From positions 62,001 through 126,000 of the forward strand of contig JAPXFQ010000068.1 of the NCBI GenBank assembly GCA_028564705.1: 64,000 nucleotides of DNA, written 5' to 3'. Shown here one piece after another: positions 1 to 11,939 of this stretch. This DNA is from Apricaphanius iberus. Its lineage: Eukaryota; Chordata; Actinopteri; Cyprinodontiformes; Aphaniidae. A program made the translations under genes and the position numbers. Below the pieces are notes generated by a model. The model searched no databases, was not told the DNA's origin, and was given only the letters and a program-made list of their open reading frames with translations. Each line of letters begins with the position of its first letter. Positions within the stretch are counted from its first letter, which is position 1.

Positions 1-1120
1 GCTATTTTTTTGTTCTACTACTCTCCAGCAGGGGTTGCGTTAACAGAATTTTTTCCGTATTTGACAGTTTTTTTTAGATCGGTGACAGAAAAATCTAATG
101 GCTGTCCGTCATTTCTACAGATTAGTATTCACATCTCCCTTTGACCGCTTTAAGCAATGTGCTGAATTTGGTTTTCAACTCTATGCGCAGAGTCCAGGTT
201 CATTATTATTCCTCTTTTCTTTGAAGGGTCGCAGGGATCTGGTGCACATCTCCAGCGGTCAATGGGCGCAGTACACCCTGGAAAGGTTGCTGGTCCATTC
301 ATCGCAGTGCGCCCAGTTAAACGCGCTCCAAAGAGCCCGATATGCGCCAACGACAGGTGTCGTGTGACGCCTGCTGCTACTTTAATTGCAGGCTTTCCTC
401 CGGTAGTTTACAGGTCAGGAAATGGTTAGTTCTGAGAGTCTTCAACTTCTAGTTGGTACATAGGGAGAAATGTTTCCTCATGTTTAAACTTTTTTTGTCT
501 AACATTCTTAACTTAGCTATTGATTTGTTCAATGCATTCATTTAGGGTCTGGATGGGATCAAAGTCATCTTGTCACATTTTTATGAAACAACTGAGACAT
601 AATCGGATAAAAAACCAACAGATACAGAAGATGGATAAAGGAGGCCATTGAAATCAGGAAGTAGGCCAAAGACACTATCAACTGGGATGAAGGAGCTTTC
701 ATGCTCTCACACACCAAGGAACACCATCCTGCTGAGAACACAGAGCAGCGGAGGGGCGGGGCGTGGCCAACCAATTAGATCTGCGAGGTTCGTCAGGTTG
801 GCCATGCCTAGGAAAAACGGCTGATAAACAACACGTCACAGCTGTAAAATGACACTTCTGAGGAAGACTGCAGGCTTGGCAGTTGAAACATGTCAACATA
901 AAGAAAAAGCAATTTTTTTCACCTTAAAAAACTTTTGTCTTAAAGACGAAAATCGTCTGAAAAACAATTGAACGTTGGAAATACATGGTGAGTTCAGTAA
1001 CGTAGGACATTTAACACTTATAATAAAAACACAGAACATAAGCCATAAATTTACAATTAATGGTGGTTGCCAAGCAATGTTCAATGCTTACCAAATATGA
1101 CCTAATTTTTTTACAAAGTA
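1..1120. other. unassigned sequence, no gene seen
   Basis: AT-rich sequence with short open frames only, the longest about 90 codons, and no recognisable protein motif, RNA gene or terminal repeats. It could be unique intergenic sequence or an old unrecognised repeat. Confidence 0.4.
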
Positions 1121-2471
1121 TTATAAACTAGGGCTGTCATGATATTAAAAAAAGCTTTGAGATTAATTAATTATGATCTGTAATTAATTAATCTAATTTC
1201 TAATCTCACCTAATAATTGCTGAGAAAAACCCTAATCTTGAGGTATCTTTATTTAAATCCATTACATTAGTATGGTCGAACGAAGGTTTGATATATACAT
1301 AATTAAATAAGTGGTTTCATTAAGTCATTCATTGTATTTAACAGACTTGAAGAGATGCAGTTCCAGCATTTACATTCTGTTGTTTATGTGACTAATCCTA
1401 AATGGCGATTACAACTTTGTACTTCAAGCATTTCCAGTAGATAAGCATTCTGGACTCAGTGGGGTAAATATCTGCTCTAAGTCCAGCTGTATTATGGGTT
1501 AAAACAACATGTAATATATGCCATATTTTATATAACAATGCTTTGCCATACAGCTGTAACTGGGCGTCCAGGTTGAGCTGCAGCTTGTGGTGCAGAGTGG
1601 TTGCCTTTTGTGGCTGTGAGCCATCTGAGATGAGAGAGCGCCCCGCTGCTCGGTGAGAAGACTAACAATGTTACATGCTTCACCCAAAAGTCTCCAATAA
1701 GCCCATAACAAGTTGTTAGATTTGTCGCTATTCGCTTTTATTTTCGAAAGAGAATAGCTAGTGGGGTTTAAAAACTTAAACTTAAATATAGCTAAGTTGA
1801 AAACACTGTCTGCGACTCTCTGCTCCTACTCACCTCGCTCTCCCCACTACAATAGAAAGCAGTCGGATGATGATAAGTTTACAGCCTTCTGATGTGTTCA
1901 CAACACACACTTTGTCAGCTCCAAGCAACGCTCACCTGGCATCTAGTTCGACGTATATACATGTTTAAGTTGAAGCTTCTAAAGCTCCTAACAGCCTTTC
2001 TCTGCCGGCTGTTAAAAACAGTAGCGGATCATGATTGGCTAGACAACGTGGATGTTGGTCGATGTCACTACAGTGAGACGCTCTGATTGGTTGACTCATT
2101 GCATCAATTTCTTCAAGTCCTTCAAAAGTTCAGCTCGTAGAGACTCTGACAGACCTCTGATGGACTCAAACATAGACTTTACATGTAATCTTGCCACACT
2201 TGATGCTGACGTTTGGGGCGATATGAACGCACCATTCAATCTCCACTTCAGGGTGTAGTTAACCCCCTAACAAATGAAGTACAGGAAGCGCAAAGCATAA
2301 AACCGGATTTCATTTAAAGGCAACTAGCATACAGAAACAATAAAATTAGGGATTAGAAAAAAAGATTAACCCCATTAAAAAACATAGCTCGCTAAAACTG
2401 ATTATAATTAATCAATCGCAATTAACACGATCAATCGCAATTAACACAATAATTGGACTCCTCTTATAAAC
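1121..2471. mobile_element. hAT-like DNA transposon with 8-bp target-site duplication
   Basis: An exact 8-bp direct repeat, TTATAAAC, lies at 1121-1128 and 2464-2471 and brackets 1129-2463. An 8-bp duplication is the hallmark of hAT insertion. The left end reads TAGGGCTGTCATGATATT and is followed by runs of TTAATTAAT. The right end has runs based on AATCAATCGCAATTAAC and a degenerate complement of the left terminus. The terminal repeats are diverged, so the copy is old. No transposase frame survives, so it is either non-autonomous or dead. A separate fold-back element sits inside it at about 1892-2235. Confidence 0.7.
1892..2235. mobile_element. fold-back MITE, copy A (nested in hAT element)
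   Basis: This belongs to a family also found at about 5.9-6.6 kb, 20.0-20.8 kb and 22.6-23.1 kb. Shared blocks include GACGTATATACAT, a TAGCCA/TGGCTA segment around ATGATTGG, and ACAGTGAGACGCTCTGATTG. The left end (TGTGTTCACAACACAC) and right end (GATATGAACGCACCA) are diverged inverted versions of each other. There is no coding capacity. The end positions are approximate. Confidence 0.55.
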
Positions 2472-3484
2472 CAAATAAACAAACACTATATTCTCTCAAT
2501 TAATTTAGTCTTCTCAAGATATCTTAACATTTTTTTAGAACTAGATTTTTTTTAAAGGAATCTCCAGTTGTAAATACTCTTGCCTTATTTTAATGGTACG
2601 CTTTAGGCATAATAATGTAACATGTTACACCATCTGTTCTTTGAAGTCAAAAGTTAACTCATATGAACAATTCCTAATCTAGATATAATAATTTCATAAT
2701 TGTTAGGGTTTTTTTGTTTTCCCCGTTATGATAACTTTCCTTTGAATGTTATAAAGGCACCTACTAGTTCTTTTTTCCCATTGCTTCTGCCATCTTTCTT
2801 GACCTTTTGAGGCTTGCTTTTTCTGTTCTATGGGTTCATCAATTCTGACATGTCTGAACACATTGGTTTTGCATTTTTTTCATTTTTTTTTGCAAACTGG
2901 TTTTATTGGCATTGAATGTTGGAGGAAAAAATAAAGAGCGCTGCATTATTGATGATGTCAGCACTTCAGTTTGACACAATGATGTCATCAATCTGCTAAT
3001 TGAAATGTGATGTAGGCAGTCTGTACAGCAGAGTGATATTATGACGATAATGATTATGGCTCACAGCTTTATGTTAGCCTTTACGCAATATTCTAATTTT
3101 AAATGGGGTGTTTCATAAGCTCCAAGCCATAACATAAACATCAGGCCTACTGAAAGTCTCTCCTGCTAGTGAACTTGAATTTTATTTATCTGGAACATTA
3201 TGTTGTATTATTACAATTTTGCACAATACATTTTCTCAAAAATAGCCTTAGATGGTTTCTTTCAGCTGTTTAAACTGCTCCAGTTGCATTTTTTTGGTTC
3301 CATTTTGCTCTAGTTTTTAGTTGTTTGCTAAAGTCAGACACTTGGACACATTTCCACACATACCTTAAACACACACTCCGTAACTTTTACACCTGAAGAA
3401 CATGCATTTTTGAAAAGTTTTGGTGACAAACCCGCATTTATTATACACATTTTCACTGCCTCTGAGCCTCCCAAACCTGAAAAG
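2472..3484. other. unassigned AT-rich sequence
   Basis: Only short open frames and homopolymer runs are present. No motif was recognised. Confidence 0.35.
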
Positions 3485-3840
3485 GCAGGGCAATGCAAGT
3501 TTATTTGTAGAGCACAATTCATACACAAGGCAATTCAAAGTGCTTCACAGTTGCATAAATTAAGAAAACAGAAACAGAAAAAAAACATCAACTTAAAAAA
3601 TAATTGATTACAATAAAAAGAAAGAGTGCAGATAAAATACTTTCAACTGTCATATGCATGGGTAAAAAGAACTGTTTTCAGCCTGGATTTAAACATTGTT
3701 AGAGTTGAGGCTTGTCTCACATCCTCATGAAGACTGTTCCAGATTTTAGCTTCCTGAAACTGAAATGCAGCCTCACCGTGTTTATTGTTGACTCTGGGAA
3801 CCACCAGGAGACCCCTCCCTGAAGTTCTTAGGGCCCAAGA
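3485..3840 (-). mobile_element. LINE 3' end (L2-like), antisense
   Basis: Read on the minus strand, 3840 down to 3643 encodes a typical C-terminal tail of a fish non-LTR reverse transcriptase, including RTSGRGLLVVPRVN and WNSLHEDVRQASTLTMFKSR. It is followed by a 3' untranslated tail ending near 3485 with AATTGCCTTGTGTATGAATT and a short CTCTACAAATAAACTTGC motif. The open frame extends upstream to 4068 but loses LINE similarity, so that part is probably chance or another repeat. The same LINE family appears at 52.76-53.38 kb. The copy is 5'-truncated and dead. Confidence 0.75.
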
Positions 3841-4254
3841 TGTGTTTAAGTAATTGGACGTAGCGCACTGAAATGTATTTTGCTTGCCTTGAAAGGTGCA
3901 ATTTAATGAAATTATAATAAATTTGCATGTTTTATCGATGTGATTTATCCAACCAATAGGACATGACATGATCAAGTCTCTTTCTATAGAATATGTGCAT
4001 GGTAGAGCAGGGAGGGATGTCAACCAATATTCCCTCGATATGGCACGAGACTGACAAGAGACGTTCACATGGAACTGTGGATGCAGTTCGGGTCTGCCAT
4101 GCCATTTACATCATGAGCACTGAATGCAGCGTGGGTCAAATTGTGGGATAAACAGGGAGAGTTATGCTGTGCATGTGTCGATAAATTAAAAAAATGACTG
4201 TGTTAAATCCACAAACTATTCGACTTGTGTCAACACATTAATTTTGACAAGCCT

Positions 4255-4520
4255 TTCTTTTTAATTTGATTTATTCATTTAAATCACCAATTAAAGAGGC
4301 CAATAGTGCTGTACAACAAAAAGATACAATACAAAATACAATCATAGAAACATGCAAAACAATTAAAACCAGCAACAATCCAAGGCCTGCTAGGCAGATT
4401 ATAACAGCTTGGTTTTAAAACTCTGTACAGAAGTAGCCACTCTAATAGCTGCCAGCAGTTGGTTCCACAATCTCAGAGTCAGCACTGCACAAGTCCTGGT
4501 ATAAATATATATATAAAACA
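4255..4520 (-). mobile_element. LINE C-terminal remnant, antisense
   Basis: On the minus strand about 4500-4430 reads as LRLWNQLLAAIRVATSVQSF, matching the familiar 'LWN.LP..IR......FK' block that ends many fish LINE ORF2 proteins. An AT-rich tail runs toward 4255. Stops follow, so this is a fossil fragment. Confidence 0.55.
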
Positions 4521-5914
4521 AACCTGTCTTAAGTTATGCCAAAAAAAGAGACCTGCAACAGCTAAGTTCTGACTCCCTTTCAGTAGAGTGGCACATTTCG
4601 AGAGACAACATAAACACTCTAAAATATGTTGGTCCCACTCCTCCATGCGTTCATCTCACCTATCTGCAGACTTTCAGTTTGGGCCTGCAGCACCAGTGCA
4701 CCTTTCATACAGCAGCAGCTTGAATCTTGGCTGTTCTTTTAATATTCTCAGCTTTTCCTCATATAATTGTTAATTGAGATATTGAAGTAAAATCTTTAGA
4801 GGTATGCATGCATTTTTAAAATCTACCATGCCCTTAAAAAATTTTAGTCTTCAATTGCAACCCATGGTGTAAATAATGTTTCTTTCAACATTTTCAGATT
4901 AAAAAATGTAGTAAAACAACTTTACCATTTAGACTGCTTTTTTTTACTGGGAAACCGTGTAGTTGCATGTTTTTCTCCCTACATAGCAATTCACTCTGTC
5001 ACATCCTTCACCACCTAGCAATTTAAGGTCTGCATGGGTGATTGTGGTTCTATGAAAATCATCACAGGTACCAGAAGGGGTTACACACAATACACCAAAG
5101 GACCTTGATTAGTGATGGAGGCACTGAAACATGGACATCTTGATGCTTGAAGGAAACATGGTTTACATACAGAGTGCTGTGTATTTCTTTTGTCATTTTT
5201 TTACAGAATTGAAATGGTTTCCTGTTGAAATAGAGCAATCACGATTTGGAAACTTTAAAGGGATATTCCACCCGTAAGGGAAATTAATTATGTTCCATCT
5301 TCCCCAAAATTAGATAAGTGATATCTGGCATCTTTGCTTTAGATTAGAATAAAAATTGTAATTGGATAGGAACACCACGGGGTGGACTGGGAAAATAATT
5401 CAGGCCGGGAATTTTGATACCTTACCAGGCCACCATCACCCAAATAATGCAAAATGCCAAAACTGAGTTAGATAGGGTGCCTGCTGACTGCTGGAAAAGT
5501 GTCAAATAATCAAACAAAAGCTAGACATGCGCCCACATACAGCTTTTTCTGATTCTTTCCTCTGCAAAATATGTATTTCTGTTCTGCTTCTTTAACCTGT
5601 TCTCAGCTTGCAAAAACTGAAATTCTACTTCATCTACTACTACACTGTGTTTATTGTGGAGCCTGCATAATTACCAGCCTGCCTGTTTGGCTAATACTTC
5701 AGTTGTACCTGAAATATTCCTGTTCTGATTCTTCACTACTGCTGCTCTCCACCACTTCCATGACCGCAGGAACTATTTCTGCACTTGTGCTGCTGCCAGT
5801 GTTGATGCTGCTCCCTTCTTCATATTTGTAAAAAAATAAAATAAATAAAATATCCACAACCCACTTAAAATATACCAGCTTTTCAGAATCAGTAGTTGGC
5901 ATTTTTTTGTGCAT
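4521..5914. other. unassigned sequence, possible old transposon boundary
   Basis: No gene was seen. At about 5380-5440 the sequence GGTGGACTGGGAAAATAA followed by CAGGCCGGGAATTTT recalls the end of a known fish DNA transposon family. About 1.5 kb further on, at 6.89-6.99 kb, a compatible GC-rich segment appears. I could not demonstrate matching terminal repeats. Confidence 0.3.
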
Positions 5915-6573
5915 GGGCTATGTTCATATAACAACAGATGTTCACCAATTTGCTGTTAGCAAGCTGTTTATAAACACAAAGAATAATGGAACGTTCAAGC
6001 TTTTTTCACATCTCACAAAGCGAGTAGTTCGACGTATATACATTGAAGATACATTTTTAAGCTGAAGCTTGCAAAGCTCGTAGGCAGGCCTTTCTCTGCT
6101 GAATGTTTTAAACACTACCTGATCGTGGTTGGCTAGGCAGCGTTGACGTCGGGCAACATCACTACAGTGAGACGCTCTGATTGGTTGCCGTGCAGCGTCA
6201 AGAGCGTTAGGACCGTTCAACTAGCGGAACTTCTGTGTTGCTGGCGTTTGGCGCTTTGAAGAGTGAAACGCGAGAAAAGTTTAAAAAGTTGACGGAGCAA
6301 ACACTCACAAAGCGTGGCAGAGATTGTGACACTCCTCTGATGGATTCAACCATAGACCTAACATGTAAACTTGCCGCTGCTGACGCTGTCGTTTGGGGTG
6401 GTGTGAACGTACCATTATGCACTTTTAAGCTTGAAACGCAGGAAAAGCTTATGGAGCCAACGCTCACAAAGTGCTGCAGAGACCGCGACGCACTTCCAAC
6501 GGCCTCAACCATCGACTTAATATGTAATCTTGCCGCTGCTGACGCTGACAAACCCTACGGTCTGAATGCACCA
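5915..6573. mobile_element. fold-back MITE, copy B (compound)
   Basis: It shares blocks with copy A: GACGTATATACATTG, the TTGGCTAGGCAGCGTTGACG segment, ACAGTGAGACGCTCTGATTG, and the terminal motif GGTCTGAATGCACCA at about 6558-6573. The segment from 6310 to 6430 repeats again at 6470-6570 in diverged form (TGATGGATTCAACCATAGAC versus ACGGCCTCAACCATCGAC), so the copy looks like two units joined. Short open frames exist on both strands, as expected for inverted arms, and none resembles a protein family. Confidence 0.5.
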
Positions 6574-7079
6574 TAAGAGTAAGAAGCTCTGTCTGGCTAA
6601 TTGTCATGCTAATGGTGGTTCTGCTGAAAGTTAGTGAGAGATCCGGACACAGAAAGGAATTATGAAGGTGGTGAGCAGCAGAGGATGTTTCAGACATATG
6701 GCTTGTTGTGGACTAAATATTTAAAAGGAGGACATTAGCAGGAGCATTGTGGATGTAAAAATATGGTTTTGTTTGAGGTGGCTGTTTTGGGATTCCTCTT
6801 CAATCGGTAAGTTTTTATTTCATGCTTTTTGAGGTGATTTGACAAAAGCTTGTACTGAGTCTAAAGCTATGATTCATATCATTGACTGGCATACATAATT
6901 TTAATCCAGAGCAAATAATGCTGCCCCTCCAAAATAAACCAATGCCCGCCCAGCAAAATTGCCCTCGCGCCGGGTCTGCTTGGGACTAAATTGTGACAAA
7001 ACACCGCTGTAAACTGACGCTGCAGGGCACACAGACATTTTCTCTCATAAACAGAAATGCATAGCTACTAGGCTCACAC

Positions 7080-7607
7080 CTACACAAAAAAAAACAAAAA
7101 AAACAATTTCCACCCAACTGAATTGGGTTGATTTAGCAATAATGAACTTTGTTGAGTGAACTAAATGTAAAGGTGTTGGGTCAACCTAATACAATTAGGT
7201 TGCTATAACGCACAACTTAATTTCCACTGTTAACTAAACATGATTACAATGGTTTCGGGAAAACAATTCCTTCAGTTTTTTCATGAAAAAAGGGAAATGG
7301 CAGGTATTTTATAGCAGTATATAATATTACAATCATTTTTAGTTAACACTGGAAATGAAGTCATATACTTCTATTATTATATACAACATTTTTGAGTTAT
7401 TGTGTAGCAAAGTGGTTAGTGCAGGGCTCACAAAACAGAGTCCTTTTTCTGAGTTTGAGTTCTTCCCCTCCTGTTTATTTTTGTGCCTAATAGCAACCTA
7501 ATTGTATTACGTTGACCCAACATGTTTACAGTTAGTTCACTCAACAAAATTCATTATTGCTAAATCAACCCAAATGCATTTTTTTTTGGTGTAATTCACA
7601 CCAGATG
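7080..7607. mobile_element. long-armed inverted-repeat element (MITE/fold-back)
   Basis: About 86 bp at 7119-7205 (GGGTTGATTTAGCAATAATG ... ACAATTAGGTTGCTAT) is repeated in inverted orientation at 7489-7572 at roughly 90% identity. A second inverted pair of about 36 bp continues the arms at 7215-7250 and 7325-7360. The left arm is nearly continuous. The right arm is split by about 128 bp (7361-7488). A-rich and T-rich ends border the element. No target duplication was established and there is no coding capacity. Confidence 0.7.
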
Positions 7608-8286
7608 CAGTACAGATGTGTTCCGGTTTCCTTATTACAGTACTTTTGGACGTACTGCTTTACACAGACTGTGGAGTATGTGCGGAGCGTCTTCAGAAAT
7701 GTGCTGCAGCTAGAGCGCCAAACTTTGGTTCACATGATATCAACGGTGTATATGAGAAGAGCTGGAGAAGGAGCCACATGCAGAACTCAGACCAGTTGTA
7801 AAAGTTAAAGGATTTTATTTTAACAATGATAAATGGAAATTATGGTAAAGGTACACGAGCGCCAGGAACACAAAAAGCAAAAAGAAAAAAGAAAAAGTCC
7901 AGAAAAACATAACAAAAACTGACCCAATCTTGGCAGGAGTGCTACAGCAACCCCAAAAATGGCCTAAAATTGCCCCTGCTCCAAACACACTCGTCTTCTC
8001 GTTCTTTTTTAGAACAGTATTTTGTTAGAGACTAGAGTTTAAACAACCTCTAGGCATCTTATTTCAGAGAAAGATTGTTTAGTATCTTAATTCACAAAAT
8101 GTTCTGTTTTAATATGACAAATTAAGCTTTACTTTTCCCATGTAAACTGAGGATGGAGCAGTAGGCATACACTGGCACCAGTCTGCCCCCAGGGGGCATA
8201 AAATAACCGTTGAGTACTCCTGAATCAGCAAGTTAACTGTACTTTATGGGGCCAAATCAGGATCAGCATAAAGTGAATGAAAACAA

Positions 8287-8430
8287 CAGATTGTAAACTT
8301 GAAAAATAGACATTGTAAATTTGAAAAATAAATTGTAAACTTAAAAAAAGCTGTAAATTTGAAGGAAAAATAAATTGTAAATTTGAATAAATATTGAAAA
8401 CTTTAATAAAAAAATTATAAACCTAAAAGT
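8287..8430. repeat. degenerate AT-rich tandem repeat
   Basis: Six or more imperfect copies of a roughly 20-28 bp unit built on TTGTAAATTTGAAAAATA, with variable spacing between copies. Confidence 0.6.
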
Positions 8431-9004
8431 GTAACCAAATGAAAAAAAAGGTTATTTGAAACAACTCCTTTTCTGTGTTTTCAATATTTTTTGGCCACTT
8501 TTTATGTTTCTCTTCCCCTTTACTTTCAGTCCTCAGTTTGCAGTTTCAATTCAGACTTTTCGATTTCGGAGTTGTTCTGACTCTTGTCAGTGTTATATTG
8601 AGAGCACCCTGGTTGTGACTTGTGTTTATTGCATGTTCAAGCTTAAAACTGATACAGAGAGCTTACTTTGGGCATCAGTTTGGTGTCAAATGGTGCTTTA
8701 ATTTGCTAGAGGGAAACCAAGCTAACAGAGCTTATGCTAACCTTGTGTTCTGATGTTAGCATGTGATGTGCTAAACTGGGTCGGGCAATGTTAGACTTCG
8801 CGTTATTTGTACGGGTTATTGCTCTTTTTACTCACATTTGCTGTGTTTTATACCATATTTGGTTATTTTTGAACATATTTTACTGTAAAATGTGCAGGAA
8901 GCATGTGTGTTGGATGTTTAAAAGCCTTTTAAGGTAGAAACATGAAAGCTTATGTATAAGCATAATTTATTTGACAGTATGTATATTTTTGTTCTGTATT
9001 GCAG
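8431..9004. other. unassigned sequence
   Basis: Nothing recognisable. There are short open frames only. Confidence 0.35.
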
Positions 9005-9187
9005 TTTTACAAGAAATTAATTGAAGATTTCAGTGAATATAACTCAACCTGGACTCAAGCTTACTGGGTCTTTGTTAGCTATTTGTCTAACAATACAAGT
9101 ATTCGCCAGGACAGAATAGTAATTTTGTGCCATAACTGCAGTTATGAGGAGGACATGCTCACTGTCGGTCTGGTGTCTGTTAGTTAA
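9005..9187 (+). other. possible exon, unrecognised
   Basis: A good polypyrimidine-AG acceptor (TTTTGTTCTGTATTGCAG, ending at 9004) precedes 60 open codons that begin FYKKLIEDFSEYNSTW and end at a TAA. Amino-acid use looks protein-like, but no domain is recognisable and no partner exon is certain. A 27-bp block at its end recurs downstream at 9541-9567. It could be a terminal exon of an unknown gene or chance. Confidence 0.2.
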
Positions 9188-9567
9188 CAAGTAAATGGGC
9201 ACAATTCACACAAATATTGTCATTTATAAGATCGTTGAGAAGTCAAATCATAAGGTGGGAAGATCTGGATTTATTACCATATGTGTAGTGGTAAAATGTA
9301 GTTTATGTTGTCAGTTTGTGTAACATAAAGTAACTTGGTCGGGACTTACAGGATAACGCTGCTGTAGTGTGTCTGTTATGAGAATTGAGCTAAATTTAAT
9401 AACTGTTTTGCTTTAAATTAAATGAAAAATATTTTAAACTGACTGCAAGTTAACAGGATTTCAGTGCCATAATAATGGTTTTACTAGAAGTTAGATGAGT
9501 AATAATTGTAACTGGCAAGTTAACAGTAATTCTGTTAGAGATGCTCACTGTCGGTCTGGTGTCTGTT
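9155..9567. repeat. 27-bp exact direct repeat, 386 bp apart
   Basis: The block starting ATGCTCACTGTCGGTCTGGT occurs at 9155-9181 and 9541-9567. Similarity continues weakly into a TTAACA motif after each copy. The copies are not part of a recognised element. Confidence 0.75.
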
Positions 9568-9844
9568 TATTAACAGCAATAAAGAACCTGAAAAGAACGC
9601 CTTCACTCATTTATCAAGAGTGTAACAATTTATTAACTTGGCTTGTTTTACGAATGGTAAGTACACTTTTTATATAATGTTATCATGTTTAATTAATTAC
9701 TATATTGTTCTTTTTGGCTTTTACGTATCCAACTTTAGCAATGGAGCTAAGTTATGTGTTTCAGTCATTTTCTATTACCGTTGAATATGTTTGTAATTTC
9801 TTTTAAGTTCTTTAATTTAAAATCCACATGCGGTGCCTGGAAAA

Positions 9845-10322
9845 CATAGACTTGATACGGAAAATTAACGGAGCTGCGCATCCGCACAGCAGTCAGTCTG
9901 AATCAATGGCCGCTCTGCTTTGTGACCACATACCATGGAGGCCGCCATTGCTCCTCCATTGCTGTAGTACCTCCATTTGGCCGCTAGGCCCCCATTGAAA
10001 AGCATTGGACTTTAAACACGTTAAAAACAACTTTAATGCCTGGTGCCTATTTTTTTAAAACTTTCTATGGCTACATATTCCTCCTGAGATAACGCTGGGC
10101 TCATAAAAAACCTGGGCACCAGGCTGGTTTTCGTAAGATAATTTTTTTGAAATCTTGCATAATTAATGAGGGGGCCGAGCCAAGTTTAGCATCAGAGCTT
10201 CGAAAATGCTTCGTCAGAGCTGGGGAGGAGGAGTCTGTGAATCCACCATGAATTCCCCCATGAACGTGTGTCATTCTGGTAAACGGGGAGGAGGCGCTGT
10301 TTATTCTTTTTTACAGTCTATG
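9845..10322. mobile_element. probable MITE with CATAGACT ends
   Basis: The left end, CATAGACTTGATACGG at 9845, and the right end, TTTACAGTCTATG ending at 10322, form short inverted repeats. The interior, with a segment of GCCGCCATTG type and a GGGGAGGAGGCGCTG motif, resembles a common non-autonomous fish DNA element. Terminal identity is limited to about 8 bp and no target duplication is clear. Confidence 0.45.
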
Positions 10323-11011
10323 GTCTGAATGCTCTGTTAGGATTCAATGTTTTTTGTTGAAGCTGTACAGAGTCCGCACCACACCTGTTCTGTACTAGGT
10401 GTGAATTAAGCTTTATACCTTGTGGATTATTTGAAGGAACAGCACAGTAAATTGCAAAAAAAATGGTAGGGTATATGACAGACGAAAGATTATGACTAAA
10501 ACTATGGCAGTAAAAACTGTGCAGCTCACACATTTGTGTTTCTCTGAAGTTATGAGCCTGGATAATTATAATTTTAACATATTATGTTAACAGAAATATG
10601 CAGAATCTGGTTTTTAAATGTTACTTTTGTTGTAACAGTTTACATTGTCACATACTTTGTATCTTATTCTTGAACCAACATCATCCTAGTGGCTCTCTGG
10701 GGAGGAAGCTGCCACTGTGAATGTCGGTGTTGGGGACACGTCTTGAGTGACCCACATGAAGGACTCCCAGGCGAGCTATGGAAACCAGCATCAGTCTTCA
10801 CTGTGATTAAGGCACATAGTTTTAAATTAATTTATTATCAAAGCATATTAAAATTGAGCAATTATGTTAAACATTTTTAATTTATAAAACATAATTTCCA
10901 TCAATAGCATAGTGTGGAAATAAAAACATTTGATGGTCAAAAGTTTTATTTAAGCTTCAAAATGGGTCTAAAATCGTCGACGGATTGTTCTTTTGTTCTC
11001 TGTTTTTACAG
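10323..11011. other. unassigned sequence
   Basis: No supported gene. A segment near 10690-10800 has more even base composition, with CTAG upstream as a possible acceptor, but no convincing donor or frame. Confidence 0.3.
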
Positions 11012-11091
11012 ACAAAAGAGGAAGTTCTGACTTCTATGGATGTGGTGAGGTTCATAGAGGAAGATGGACAAACTGCTCTCAGATATGAATT
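11012..11091 (+). other. possible 80-bp internal exon
   Basis: It is flanked by a strong acceptor (pyrimidine run then TTTTTACAG, ending at 11011) and a consensus donor GTGAGT at 11092. One frame is fully open and reads TKEEVLTSMDVVRFIEEDGQ, with an acidic, protein-like composition. I do not recognise the family. Exon status is inferred only from signals and frame. Confidence 0.3.
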
Positions 11092-11800
11092 GTGAGTTTC
11101 CGAAATGAAACTAATGTAATTGCACAAATTTCATTTTTGTTTCCTCCCCAAATTGTATCACAATAATTATTGTGGCATTTTGAAATTTTTTTAGGGATTT
11201 TTTATTTTTTATTTTTGTTTAATGACGTATTTTGTTTGTGCTGTTTATTAAGATTTGTACTTTTTATTTAAACCCATTACTTGATCAAATCAATCCAGGT
11301 AGTTTAGATCATATCTCATATATATGAGAAATTGTCTATTTAATATTATTCATGAAATATCTTTTAATATTCTAAATGTTTACATCTTCAAACACAGCTA
11401 TCTACTGGCTTGACAAATTCTTAATTGCTACAAATGTAATGTGTTTTCTATAAAGCAGTGTTTGTTTGTAAACAGATGTTGGTGGAAATCAGTTACATTT
11501 ATTCAATTACATCTGCTTGAGTAACTTGAAAAACAATTACTTCTAAGAATAGCTTTAGGGCACTTTACATTTTACTTTACAAGAATTGTGAAGAAATAGT
11601 TGCACCTTAACTAACGGACAATGAAAAACAATTGATGTCACTTTAATGATTTAAATTAAAGTCTCACTATTTAGTAGCTGTTTTTAAACTAGATTTCTTA
11701 TAAAATTGGATTAAAAACACCAGATAAGTATTAAAACAGTAAATAAATATTTAGATATCTATAAGTAGTGTTGTAATTGCAGCATTTGGTAAGAGGGGTC
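11092..11800. other. unassigned AT-rich sequence
   Basis: Nothing recognisable. The whole stretch is AT-rich. Confidence 0.35.
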
Positions 11801-11939
11801 TCATGTATAGGGTGACTCTGGAAAAGGGCCCTCACCCAGGGTTCAAAACATAATAGATCTGCCTTTGCTCTGATGTTAACCTTGCTCAGTAAGATGGATT
11901 CTCACAAGATCTGAAGATTTCCAAAGTCAGGAGACTCCA

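Noticed and set aside
64..367. 89-codon open frame near the left edge
   Set aside because: It overlaps an antisense frame of similar length, has no recognisable motif, and carries no splice or start support.
3841..4068. Upstream extension of the LINE frame starting MNVSCQSRAISREYW
   Set aside because: Similarity to LINE proteins begins only downstream, and the extension looks like chance read-through from adjacent sequence.
5376..6990. A possible larger DNA transposon enclosing fold-back copy B
   Set aside because: The two GC-rich end-like segments do not form demonstrable inverted repeats, and no target duplication was found.
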